A stretch of DNA of 64,000 bases, from positions 124,001-188,000 of the forward strand of contig QXCR01000002.1 of assembly GCA_004380135.1 (NCBI GenBank), written 5' to 3'. Within the stretch, counting starts at the first letter, position 1; every line of letters begins with the position of its first letter. A program made the position numbers and the translations under genes. The notes beneath the pieces are model-generated. The model was given only the letters and a program-made list of their open reading frames with translations, was not told where the DNA came from and made no database searches. Source of the DNA: Stemphylium vesicarium. Lineage: Eukaryota > Ascomycota > Dothideomycetes > Pleosporales > Pleosporaceae. Positions 23,841 through 33,892 of the stretch are shown piece by piece.

Positions 23841-25208
23841 ATGATGGGTTTCTTCCGCCGTTCCATGAGCCATGGCTCGTCACAATCACGTCCTTCAACC
23901 GATGACTCTGCATCCGACACAGCCAGTTCCAGGACGAGCATGGACTCTACTTTTCAGATTGAGATTTCAGACTCCCTGGCTACAGTCACCAAACCATCAC
24001 CGAAAGCACTAATATTGAATCTCCCACTCGAACTCATCCAACACGTCAACACATATCTCGACACTGCCTCTGCGGCAGGCTTCTGTTTGTCTAGTCGATA
24101 CATCTACTACGCCCTCGGCACCAATGTGCTCTCCAGCCATGTCGAAAAGAGTAAGAACCGTTTCGAGAAGCGTAGGACCATCGAAGCCGTCGTTGAACGA
24201 GCATTCCCAGGCCACTTCTTCTGCGCCTGGTGCGACAAATTCCACGCCTGGAGTCCCCAAGACGGACCAAAAGCCATGATTCAAGGAAAGCGACGAGACT
24301 GCGCCGACTTCAACAGCTACCTCTACGCAAGCAATGACTACATCCTGCGATACCATCACGTGCGGCTCGCCATGAACGCCTTCCTCTGGGGACCCGAACA
24401 CGGCATTCCACTCTCCGCCTTCACCCACGAACACAAGAGCATGGCCAAAATCTTCAAAACACCCGTCCCTACCAAACTTCAACTCTCAGCCAAAATATCA
24501 GAAGGCCACTTTCTTCTACACTCTTCCTTTGCCATCGTCCTCCCGGCTTTCGCAACGCGCAACCGCAACCTTCTCAAGACCCTCTGGCCAGTCCTCCCAC
24601 ACATCCTGACTGGCCACCGCGACAGCGAGAACGGGCACACAGGCCTCATGGCCGCCATCGACAACGTGGTGCGCCGCGGCTGGCGGTACCAGTTCACGCA
24701 AAACTGCTGCATGTGCGCCACAGACTGGTCTATTAGCGCGCACGAGTTTCCCCACGCCACAGGCGGCCAGATGAGACTCGTTGTGCAAACTTGGCGCGAT
24801 CTGGGCAGTGCAAGGACGCCGTTTGAGACGGGATGGCGCGCTCATGGAGTCTGTGGGGGTGAGGGGTCGAGCGCATCGACGGCGACTTGTTTACTTAGGA
24901 TGGCTGGCTTGCAGGCTGGTGCTATTCGATGTGCATTTGATAGTGCGGAGGCGGCGGATGGGTTGAGCAAGGCGGAGACAAGAAGTCCGTCAAAGACACA
25001 CATTTATCGTTCGTTTATGAGGAGGAATACTGCAGATGAGGAGGCGGACGTTGTTCGTAGATCGAGTGCTAGACCGAGGTATTGGCGCACAAAAGAGGAG
25101 AATGACGCGGCGGCGTTGAGGTATGAGGAAGAGAGAAGGGATATATTGAGGGGCGCTGCTGAGGACATGGCGAGGAGGGACGCCCAACGGGGGAGGACGT
25201 GGTTTTGA
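23841..25208 (+). CDS. F-box-like hypothetical protein
   Basis: Single exon, 455 residues from the ATG at 23841 (a second ATG follows directly). The N-terminal 55 residues are Ser-rich. Residues about 57-95 (LNLPLELIQHVNTYLDTASAAGFCLSSRYIYYALG) match the F-box-like pattern common in filamentous fungi. The central part has a CxxC pair (FFCAWCDKFHAW) and another Cys cluster (QNCCMCATDW), perhaps structural. The C-terminus is Arg/Glu-rich helical. No WD or LRR repeats, so it is one of the many lineage-specific F-box-like proteins; the partner and substrate are unknown. Confidence 0.75.
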   Translation: MMGFFRRSMSHGSSQSRPSTDDSASDTASSRTSMDSTFQIEISDSLATVTKPSPKALILNLPLELIQHVNTYLDTASAAGFCLSSRYIYYALGTNVLSSHVEKSKNRFEKRRTIEAVVERAFPGHFFCAWCDKFHAWSPQDGPKAMIQGKRRDCADFNSYLYASNDYILRYHHVRLAMNAFLWGPEHGIPLSAFTHEHKSMAKIFKTPVPTKLQLSAKISEGHFLLHSSFAIVLPAFATRNRNLLKTLWPVLPHILTGHRDSENGHTGLMAAIDNVVRRGWRYQFTQNCCMCATDWSISAHEFPHATGGQMRLVVQTWRDLGSARTPFETGWRAHGVCGGEGSSASTATCLLRMAGLQAGAIRCAFDSAEAADGLSKAETRSPSKTHIYRSFMRRNTADEEADVVRRSSARPRYWRTKEENDAAALRYEEERRDILRGAAEDMARRDAQRGRTWF

Positions 25209-25622
25209 GCACAATTTACGTCCCGCTAGCTTTTGTTATTAGTACTTTTTGTTTGTAAATTCTTGCTCACCATTCTTAGTGGTTTAGGTCTGCGTCAAGA
25301 TCGAGCATGTCACGACTTCTTCGGGTTTGGAGTTAGTATAGATAGAATACCGCGAGCTCTCTATAGAGCCAGCGACGGCGAGGCATTCACATCACTTTTC
25401 CACTTCTAAATCAACCTTCCGAACACAGATTTCATTCATCTAGTTTTTATGCACACTATCTACATCTCTCCACCGAAGCAACAAGTATATACAGTTTATG
25501 AAGCGTAGCGAAAGGACGGGACAAAAGAAAGTCCACCAGTAGCTCTCATCAAGATCCAGGAGAGAGCATCACCTAATCCTCCGCCATCACACCACTCAGC
25601 GCAGTCATCTACAATGAGACGC
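25209..25622. other. Intergenic, convergent 3' ends
   Basis: About 410 AT-richer bases between the F-box-like gene and the GH7 gene stops; no gene seen. Confidence 0.55.
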
Positions 25623-27040
25623 TTATGCGGGCTGAGCGAAAGTAGAGCCAATGGGGCCGAACTTGATGTTGGAGAAGACAACAGTGGCGCCGGGAGAGTT
25701 GGCCTCGACATCCTCTGGCTTGCCAGAGTCGGTAGGGCAGGTACCACGGGCAGCACCGGGAGTGTCTGGGGAGGCGTCGGTGGGGTAGGTAGAGTCGAGC
25801 CAGAGCATGTTGACCGCATGGTCGTCCCAGAGGGACATGACGAGGACGTGGCCGCGAGCAAGCGACGCACCCATCTCGTTGAGGCCACCAAGGTTGGCAA
25901 AGGACGAAGTGTCGCCGAAAGCCGACTTCTGGGCAGTGCAGAAGTCCTCGGTGATGGAGTTGCCAGAGACGCCGTCAATGGCCGACTCAGAGTTAGCAAA
26001 GACCTTGCCGCCCTGGACGTAGAAGCGCTTGATCTCGGACAGCTTGGAGCCGGAGCCAAGGAACTGAGTTACGACTGTCATCTTCTTGTTGGTGTCGAGA
26101 GTGGCGCCTGGGCCGTAGAAGTCACGGACACCCATGCGGTAGCTGTTGAAGTCGCAACCGTCCTTGTCGCAAACACCACCGTAGCGGTTGTCGCCGTCTC
26201 CGCAGCTTACGGAGTCAGAGCACTCCTGGAGACCAGTGCCCTTGCAAGGGTGAGGAGTGTAGGCGGTGGAGATGGAGTTGGCCTCCCAGATGTCCATCTC
26301 GGGGCAGCAAGCACCGAGCTTACCAGCTCCACCGTTGGGGTCGGCGTCAGATGGGTTCCAGCCCTCGACGTTGGCCTTGCCGTTGATGAACTTAATGTCG
26401 TGGGGGCACTGAGAGTCGCAGTATCCAGTTCCGTACTTGGCACCGGCCTTGTTGTTGCCCTTGCCGAGGCCACCGTTCGAGGCCATCTCGACAAAGTAGA
26501 GAGCTCCGTTCAGACCGCAAGGCAGCTTGGAGACATCGACATCGAAGGTGAACTCCTTGTTGATGAGGTTGAACATCTGGTACTTGGTGTCGGTCTCCAT
26601 GAGGTAGGTACGGGAACCAATGTTGCTGGAGAAGGAACCCTTGGTGACGAACTTCAAGCTCAGAGAGTTGCTGCTGGTGGTGATACCATAGGTACCTGGT
26701 TGTGTTAGATTTACTCGCCATCTTTTGGCTCAAAATACGTACCAGAGTAGTCAGCACCATCAATAGCGCAGTTCTTGGTGCAAGTCTCGGGGTCAGGGCA
26801 GTACTCTGAGCTCCACTCGTTGCCGGTGAAGCAGTTGGTGTATCCGCCGACGTTGTGGGCCCATCTCCAGTTGGAGTCAAGCACAACTGAACCTGACTTG
26901 TTCGAGCAGCTCTTGCCACCTGTGCCAGTGCAGGTTTGCCAGGTGAGCTTGGGGTGCGTCTCGGTGGTGCTGGTACCAACTTGCTGAGCGCGGATGGCTC
27001 CGAAGAGCGAAAGGGAAGTGAGGGCGAGTGTCCTGTACAT
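25623..27040 (-). CDS. Secreted GH7 cellobiohydrolase, catalytic domain only
   Basis: Cleaves cellobiose from the reducing end of cellulose chains with retention of configuration. Minus-strand exons 27040-26743 and 26695-25623, 456 residues. An 18-residue signal peptide ends ...GAIRA with mature Gln19, as in other GH7 enzymes. The catalytic motif EMDIWEAN gives nucleophile E232, D234 and acid/base E237. Many Cys pairs and HNVGGYTNCFTGNEW / ECSDSVSCGDGDNRYGG are typical of cellobiohydrolase I. The protein ends shortly after the catalytic core (GPIGSTFAQPA), with no Ser/Thr linker or CBM1. The tunnel loops cannot be judged from sequence alone, so an endoglucanase is a weaker alternative. The gene is flanked upstream by a long gene-poor stretch. 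Confidence 0.95.
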
Positions 27041-27102
27041 GGTGACTGCTGAATGAAAGTCTGGTGCTGGATATCGAACTATTTGCATGTCGAGGAGCCC
27101 TT

Positions 27103-27108
27103 CTTATA
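27103..27108 (-). promoter_or_regulatory. Probable TATA box of the GH7 gene
   Basis: TATAAG on the minus strand, 63-68 bases upstream of the ATG at 27040. Placement and sequence suit a strongly regulated fungal promoter. Confidence 0.5.
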
Positions 27109-27120
27109 CAAAAGTTCTCC

Positions 27121-27159
27121 TAGTGTCAGACACTATCAACGGTACTTTAAAAAAGTACC
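27121..27159. repeat. Two adjacent perfect palindromes in the GH7 promoter
   Basis: First, 27121-27135: arms TAGTGTC / GACACTA around a single A. Second, 27141-27159: arms GGTACTTT / AAAGTACC around AAA. Both lie just upstream of the TATA box, at about -81 to -119 relative to the ATG. They look like operator-type sites, but I cannot name the factor. Confidence 0.55.
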
Positions 27160-27327
27160 CATATGACTGTTGGTTATTGCAAGGCGCAGGAGATCTGCAC
27201 CCTTGGCCCCCATGCAGGAGATTCTCACCAATACCAGAAGTGGTGCGGGACATCGGGAGTGTAGAAGGCTACTAGAAGCGCTAGAGTAATGAAGAGTAGA
27301 TGAACCGTACCTAGTCGTTCCCCCATC

Positions 27328-27343
27328 GTGGGGTAGTCTGGGG
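27328..27343 (+). promoter_or_regulatory. Paired CreA-type sites
   Basis: GTGGGG at 27328-27333 and CTGGGG at 27338-27343 both fit SYGGRG, the binding consensus of the carbon-catabolite repressor CreA/Cre1. They are spaced one helical turn apart, about 290-300 bases upstream of the cellobiohydrolase ATG. Closely paired CreA sites are typical of functional repression sites in cellulase promoters. Use here is inference. Confidence 0.5.
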
Positions 27344-29509
27344 TACTGTGGAGATCTGTGCGCCACAACATCCGGGATCTTTGCCTCAAGAAGATAGTAT
27401 CTGAGGTGATGGGCAGAGAAGTATATGGGGGCTTCCAGTATTGACGCACTATGTCCGGTCGACATGATTGGCAACATCTCTTGGCCTGTCATGTTATTCG
27501 ACAGCAAGCGAGTAGCCTCATATGTAAGAAGGCAAAGTTGTGGATCAACGTTGGCTGTTACAGCTGTGGCTTCGCCTACGCGCTGTCACTGTGTCACGCG
27601 TCGCCTCGTGAGCACACTCGGAGCACATTCGTATATTGTTCTCTCCGCATGCCTCTCGTAAAGAGCAACGCCACTGTAGGATCTCGAGGTGAAGATCTCT
27701 TTGTGAGTACTGCAGTTCCCAATACCTGGCCTAGCTGTTTCAATACCCGGTCAGAATAGATTGTTTCCTCAATAAACCATGAGCATATATGAGTGATTCT
27801 TCCAGAAAGAAATTTCGGTCCGATTGGGGAGGTTAATATATTGCTGAGGTCACGAGGGTCACGATCTTGTCGGATGAATGTCGTAGTCTAGAAAAAAACT
27901 AGTTCTTGAATAGCTTGAATCGCTTGGAGAGGTGTAATGAGGCGTTCAAGACGAACATCGGTCAGTCGAAGCAACACAGATCCTGCGTAGAAGGTGCAAA
28001 GCAAACTTGACTGATGGTACCTGGGAAAGCTGAAAGAACACGTACACAGGGCAATACCCCAAGTACAAGCATATCCCAGTCCACCACCTCGCGGAAGATG
28101 CATGAGGTCCATTGAGCGAGATACGTCAGATGACCCTGGACGGTGAAATTCAGGTACAAGTCAGTAATACCTAGCAAGTAAGACGAAGCTTCCGGGACAG
28201 ACGGGACGAGACTCCTCTAAACAATTGGCTGTGGGGTGTGTGGAGCTTAACGGTGTGACCTAAGAGTTCGCAAAGCAGCGTCGACCCGAATCCTCGGTTA
28301 GTCTTCCGTACTGAATAGATTGATGTCCAGGGGTGACCGCTCGCCAAGACCGGGGATTCGCTTCGAATTTGTCCGCGTGGTCGGTGTCTGCTATGTCAAT
28401 TTCGAGAGCAAGGATACGGAAGATTTTTAGTGGCAGGTTGAGACGCAGCCCTCCGTGTATTCGTGCTGTCATGTGGCGGTGGAGAGAACAGTTTGACGTT
28501 GAGGTTGTGTCGTGGACCCGGAATCAAGTTCAGCCTAATCAATTAATCCCGGAGCAATATAGGTTCCGACCGTTCAAAACAGACTCCATTCCAGTATCCT
28601 GAAGATCGCAGGCGGGCGGCGAATGAAATCTAGGTGGACGGCGGTTCTTTGTGGATTGACGAATGAGATCTTCGGGAGACACTGCGATCAGGTGTGAACC
28701 ACTGAGCCGCAAGAAATTATATGAACGTCTAGTGACAGCGCTACTGCGGGTAGATAATAGGCTAGGATATCCCCTTGCTGGAAAGTAGCCTCTCAAACAC
28801 CAATCGCCTTTTGCATTACTGAAACCTTGGAAGCTCGTGGCTTCCGACCACTAGTTCTGCCTTTCGTCATGGCGTGTCAGTAGAGCAGTGACGCGCTCAC
28901 TCAATCCCGAATACCACGCAACGCACGTGTCGAGCAGTACGAAATACCTGCGGTCGTAGAAACTGAAATAGATGCACGCATCGCGAAGTGATGGTTGGGG
29001 ATGAAGATGGCCAGTATGGCGGGTGTAAAGACCTCGGTGATCTGTAAAGGGTAAGACGCTACCCCGGATAAGAAAAGTGTAATATTGCTCTTGGCATCTT
29101 CGTAAGTCGTAAAGACCCGCGCCAGTTCACCAACACTCTCTTTTCTACTTCGTTTGCAGAGTTATTACCCAGAATTCACGCGAGCGAATTGAGCCCTTCT
29201 TTTGATCGATCGCTATGCGCACGGCTTGCCTCATCCCAAATACAGAACTGGCTCAGTTGCATTGAAAGCATCTCTGCGGAACGACCGACACCCAAGCATT
29301 TACAACAGGATTGGGTCGTGGAGAGGTTGGAGCAAGAAATTATGACCTTCATATTCATTAAGAACTACCTAGTGTTCATCAGACTCATGGTGGTAAAATC
29401 TAGATCGACAGCCCCGCGATGATCAGAGACGATCAGATGGCAGGTCAGCAGGTTGGTGGTGTGAGCTTGACAACTCGACCGGTTGATCAGCATGGCGTTT
29501 CATATGGTG
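27344..29509. other. Gene-poor stretch
   Basis: More than 2 kb without a supportable gene. The longest minus-strand frame near 27962-28177 (VQGHLTYLAQWTSCIFREVV) reads somewhat protein-like but lacks a start context and domain. 28250-29440 has only scattered short frames on both strands, many interrupted. Could be long regulatory DNA of the GH7 gene or decayed coding sequence. Confidence 0.4.
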
Positions 29510-29866
29510 CTATTGAAAGGGTGTATACTGCTGCATGTATCCATGACCCTGCTCATTCGCTTCAACAGTTTCTCCTCCTCGCTTCGCTCTTCTCTTCCAC
29601 CAGAATGCGGCTGCCGCAATCAGTGCTATACCAACGACTAGCCCGACCACAGCACCTGCTATCCAAGCCTTGTTTTGGTCTTCAGGAGCGGGCGGAGGAA
29701 CAGTAGTCGGCGAGGCTACCGCGCTTGTACTTGGAAGTGTTGGCGCCAGGGTTGATGGGGTTGACTCGCTTGTACTCGAAGACACGGCGGGGCTGGACGA
29801 CGTCCAACGGGATGGTATTCGATCAGTTCTAGGAGTGGTGGACATCGCAAGGCTCACGGCGCCCAT
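29510..29866 (-). CDS. Orphan single-pass membrane-anchor reading frame
   Basis: From the ATG at 29866 the frame gives 118 residues: a Ser/Thr/Pro-rich stretch (SSPAVSSSTSESTPSTLAP) likely to be O-glycosylated, a membrane helix about residues 72-92 (WIAGAVVGLVVGIALIAAAAFWW), a KRRAKR stop-transfer and a short tail ending GYMQQYTPFQ. This is the C-terminal architecture of fungal wall-sensor-like or Cys-rich surface proteins. The usual N-terminal signal peptide and Cys-rich ectodomain are not found upstream on the minus strand up to about 30500. So it is either a missed multi-exon gene or the surviving end of a truncated one. Confidence 0.4.
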   Translation of the reverse strand: MGAVSLAMSTTPRTDRIPSRWTSSSPAVSSSTSESTPSTLAPTLPSTSAVASPTTVPPPAPEDQNKAWIAGAVVGLVVGIALIAAAAFWWKRRAKRGGETVEANEQGHGYMQQYTPFQ

Positions 29867-30800
29867 GAAAGCGGATCTGTGGTCCGCGGAGGGATGACAT
29901 GCAAAGAAGTGAGGATGGTAGGGGTTTGCTCCTAAAGCCAAGGGAAGAGGTACATGGGTTATGATCTTCGTGAAAAAGGCCGGGAATTTGACGTGTTTGG
30001 TCTTCTCAGTATACCTCTACGCCTTCCATCTACTTCCACGCTCTTATGGACAAGTGATAGTCTGATATAACGCATCTCGCTAGAATATGTCGAATGATTT
30101 ACGCAACTGCAAATGTCGCGCGCAGATGGTAATTCACGGGTGGAGTTTCCAGACATCTCTTGAGGGTTACGTCCGCCTCTATTTCAGGGAAGCAACGTTG
30201 CTTAGGTGACATAATGCGACACCGCATCAACTAGCTCCATGTGACTAGGTGCCTTAGCACTCCGCCTGTTTAGCACAACGTACACAGACGTTAGTAATAT
30301 GCAGATGGTCCCGGGCCATGTCCAGTGTCTTGTAGCCAAGATGACCATTGAAACCCGACGTAAAGGTGCGCCGAGCAGTGCAGCATAATGCCACGGTCTT
30401 TTGTGACAAGCTGAAAAGCAACCTGTCACATCAGCCTGTCTGGCCCATTCGTGAAATTTGATGTTCGGGACGGTGGTCCTTTTCCGCTCCAGCGCCATGC
30501 CCCAGGAACCTATCATCCAAGTTCCGCTTCCAAGACATCACCTCATATGGCCATACCATGTGGTTTTTGGAAAGAAAGATGCAATTGCCCACCCGTCGGT
30601 GATATCAGTCCACCTTTGCAAAGTCTATAGAGCCCGTGGGCCAGCCAGATCCATGCTCACAAAAGAAAAGCTTCCCCACACCCTCTCTAGCATATGTACA
30701 GTTCAATCGGTACTGCTGTAAGGCTCCGCTCTTCTATCACCCCATCGCTAGCTCGTTTCATTCGCTAATCACTCTGTTGCTTGTTTGCGCACGGTGTTGT
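29867..30800. other. Intergenic
   Basis: About 930 bases. The minus frame at 30202-30516 (104 codons) was read for a continuation of the membrane protein; none was convincing. No other feature. Confidence 0.4.
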
Positions 30801-31303
30801 CTACTCCTTCTTGGCGGTATCCGGGTCCGAGAGGATACCCTCGGCTTCGAGTCTTCGTCGTGCTTCCTCTAGGGCCCAGGTCTGGATGCTGCAGAGCTGT
30901 TAGCTAAATAAGTCCTCTTGCAACCCTGACCACTTCTCTATCGGTCCTTCACCGTCTGTGACTCCGCCTTCGTCCATCTTTTTGACCATCCCATCTCTTT
31001 CCCCCATTTCACTCGGCAATTGTAAATGTCTTACCTGGTATCAGGCTTGAAAGCGTAAGCAACCACACCAAATGCACATGCGCCTCCAAAGCCCCAGTAC
31101 ATAGCGTTCTCCCACCCCTCCTTCTCATACGCTTCGCCGGGCTTGACGCCAAACAACCATCCAGATGGGGGGTCGTAGCTGGGTCCGTGGCCCGACTGCT
31201 TTACTTGTGATCGCGAAAAGGCGCGGGTGGCGGTGCGAGGGGCGGCGGAGAGGGTGGAAGTGAGTGCGCGGGAGCCGCTGGATGCGGCACGGATCGAGTT
31301 CAT
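30801..31303 (-). CDS. NDUFB11: Complex I accessory subunit ESSS/NDUFB11
   Basis: Accessory subunit in the membrane arm of mitochondrial NADH:ubiquinone oxidoreductase. Minus-strand exons 31303-31035 and 30888-30801, 118 residues. The N-terminal ~30 residues are Ser/Ala/Arg-rich (import signal). Family features are PPSGWLFGVKPGEAYEKEGWE, one membrane helix (AMYWGFGGACAFGVVAYAFKPDT) and a short matrix or intermembrane tail SIQTWALEEARRRLEAEGIL. The intron (146 bases, donor GTAAGA) lies right after the helix; unspliced translation would stop in the intron. Length agrees with fungal ESSS subunits. Confidence 0.88.
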
Positions 31304-31829
31304 CGTGGTTGTGATGGTGGCGCGAGACCGCTTCTAGAAGATATAGATGTGTTGTTTGTGAGGTTCCCAGGACGGGACGAGGTGATCGTAGAGGATCGAG
31401 GGGGGGTTGACGGTCGGTCGTTTGGTGTGAGGTTCGGCGTTCGATGCGAGGGCTTGGCTTGGCGGCGGAAGCTAGTGCCGCCCGGGCAAAGAAGCAACGC
31501 TATCAAGACGTCAGAATGCTCGCCGCGTGCTTTGCATAGTTTGACGTACTAATCGGTCCTCTTCATTGAATCAAAAAGACTGTATTATATTCTAGCCACT
31601 AGTGAGAAATCCAATCACGTGCAGGAGGGTAGGATATGTGCCGTCTTGTAAAAGTATAGGTAGAAGTTGATAGTGATTACAAAACTATAAGCCGATGAAT
31701 GGATATGTGATGCGTTCACATGGTTTACTGAACTATGCCTTTATGTGTAGCACCTCTGCAGGTTCAGAATACTCAAACGCCGGTGCTATGCATACTTCCC
31801 ACCAGAACTCCGGAATATCAAAGAATGCC
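31304..31829. other. Intergenic
   Basis: About 525 bases between the NDUFB11 start and the CHM7 stop, both on the minus strand. Holds the NDUFB11 promoter and CHM7 3' UTR. The plus-strand frame at 31349-31552 is Arg/Gly-rich noise. Confidence 0.5.
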
Positions 31830-33481
31830 TCATGCGTAGAGAGGAGCCTCATCTTTCTCAGTATCTTCCAACTCATCATCCAGCTGTTGGAAGGACATCC
31901 TCGCCATGCTTTGGGAGGCTTCATTGACCTGCTCCTCCGCTTTCTCATCCTCACTTTTTTCAACTGCGGCGCGTTCACTCTTCTGCCTCTCATCCATGAC
32001 CGCTTTCTCTTTGCGCTTCCTTTCGGCTTCTTCAAGCTCGGCAAATTGTATAGCAGTCTTCTCTGCTTCCTCCTTCTCGCGCTGTTCACGGTCTGCCCTT
32101 TCAAGCGCTTCAAACTCGTCATCAATCTCATCTTCGTCGAGAGGTTGACTAGTCTCGTTCATGATATTGGTGATCTCTTCTGTGGTCGCCATCTGCTCGT
32201 TGACTGCATCTACAACGCCTTGAACACCTTCTGTGCCGCCAACCTTTTCGTTCAAGCCTTTCAGCGCTGCAGCACCAGCACGCATAGCTTCAACAATCTC
32301 CACTTGATCTGCTGCTTGCTGTAGGTCTGTATACACCTGCTCAAGTTGAAGGGCGACATCTGAGCGTTGAGCGAGAGCGCTCTCGGCAAGCTTCTTCGAG
32401 CGGAGCGCTGCTTTGGCACGCACCATCTGTTTTGCAGCCACGGCCTCGCGTGCTGCGGCATCTGCGGCGGCAATCTTCTCCATCAGGGGTGGGAGCTGAG
32501 CACTAATGTTTGCTAGCGTGTCGCGGAGGTTGGCGATGGCAGCATCTTCCTCTGTGACGGGTTGAGGTACATCTTCATGTTCCGGCTTGAACTTGATAGT
32601 CTGCGCGTTGTACGATATTGCCTGCTTGTCTCGTGCTAGGAAGGCTAACAGTATGTTCAGATCGTTGGTCGTAAGTAGCGCGGAGGGGTTGAGCGCGGTC
32701 GAGAAGCGTCTTAGGAAGTCTGTCCTCGATAGTACACGGTCCGCTGTCGATGTGTGCTCCTTCATCTTCTTGAGTATCTCATCAGCAGCGACCTCGACGT
32801 TTTTCAGAACTACAAAGTTGCCGACTTCCATCTTAGCCGGTGCTTGCGGCTGCCCCAGGACGCCGACCTGCCGTAAGCTCCATTGCAATACCTTCCACGG
32901 TGAAGGTATCCAGGAGGTCTTGTATATGCTCTCTTTCGCACTGAGGAAGTCTTTGAGAGGAATCATTTCCTTCTTCTGCACCGCCTCATGGAATACGGCG
33001 GGTAGACATGTCGGCTTGCCATGTTGGGGATGTTGCAGTGCTCGCGCAAGCTCGTCGGCGGCTCGAATGTTCAGGAGATCGTGCGTGGTGCCTTGCATAG
33101 GGATAACGCCGGCTCGTGCCGCATCGGTGAGCGCTTTGGTCCATGCTGCAATGTTGGCATGATACCCTTCAGGATTTATATCGAGCTGTTGCCGGAAGTC
33201 CGCATATAGCGATGCGAGGCGGTACTGGCTGAAACAGTTAGATAATGCAGGGCGGCAGGTATTTGATAGGGCTGAAGGTACTTCTTGAAGGCTTCTTCGT
33301 GCTGCAATACGAAGTCTAGCAGCTCACTCATGTCGCGCTCTACTTCGGGTGTCCACCGCGGTTTGTTGTGCTTGGAGCGGAAGAGCGCACGCTTCCGCTT
33401 GTGACGCCCAAGCGTGGGGTCGTCGCTAAAGATGGAGACGTGGGGGCCGTTGAGGTCGCAAGAGGGCTTGCGTTTGAGCAT
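31830..33481 (-). CDS. CHM7: ESCRT-III-like protein Chm7 (CHMP7)
   Basis: Nuclear-envelope ESCRT factor that seals and surveys nuclear membranes with Heh1/Heh2 (LEM proteins). Minus-strand exons 33481-33282 and 33228-31830, 532 residues. The N-terminal half (DFVLQHEEAFKK, RLASLYADFRQQL, then GVIPMQGTTHDLLNIRAADELARALQ) corresponds to the winged-helix ESCRT-II-like part of CHMP7. From about residue 270 a Snf7-type helical hairpin follows: AAAREAVAAKQMVRAKAALRSKKLAESAL, ALQLEQVYTDLQQA, and the helix IVEAMRAGAAALKGLNEKVGG with VQGVVDAVNEQMATTEEITNIM. The Glu/Lys-rich C-terminal tail is highly charged. Acceptor TTTCAG follows a CTAAC branch. Long plus-strand frames here are shadows. Confidence 0.85.
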
Positions 33482-33892
33482 GTGCGCGTCGGAGGTCCGG
33501 GGTAAGTATGTAACCAGACAATAAGATTCAATAGGGCCTAGTGTATAGTTGTATCAATGTTATGTTACGGGAAACTAGACTGGTGCGTACTATGGTGAGT
33601 GCGGGTGCGTGCAGCTCATCACTCACGCGACGCGTTGTTTCAAGACAATGTACCCCGCTAAATGTGCATCCATGGACGTCCAAGTCGGCCTCGTCCTTTG
33701 CGATAATCGGGACCTGGTGCCTTCACACGACCAGCCAGGACCGAGGGGCAGCTAACCAAAGTCTCTACCCGACTGCAGTCGTTTCACGCCTACTACATAG
33801 TGACAACCCTTTCAACCCGCCTGCGCGGGATGTTCCCACTTGGGTGAGTCTCGAATACTTCACGTGCTATGCGCCCCTTGCCCATATCCATC
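33482..33892. other. Intergenic
   Basis: About 410 bases between CHM7 start and GPN2 stop (both minus). No gene seen. Confidence 0.5.

Noticed and set aside
25614..26708. Plus-strand 364-codon open frame, Val/Gly-rich
   Set aside because: Exactly antisense to the GH7 catalytic exon; its low-complexity composition is produced by the biased codon use of the cellulase gene.
31695..32324. Plus-strand 209-codon hydrophobic frame
   Set aside because: Antisense of the Glu/Lys-rich CHM7 tail, which yields Phe/Leu/Ser on the other strand; no independent start context.
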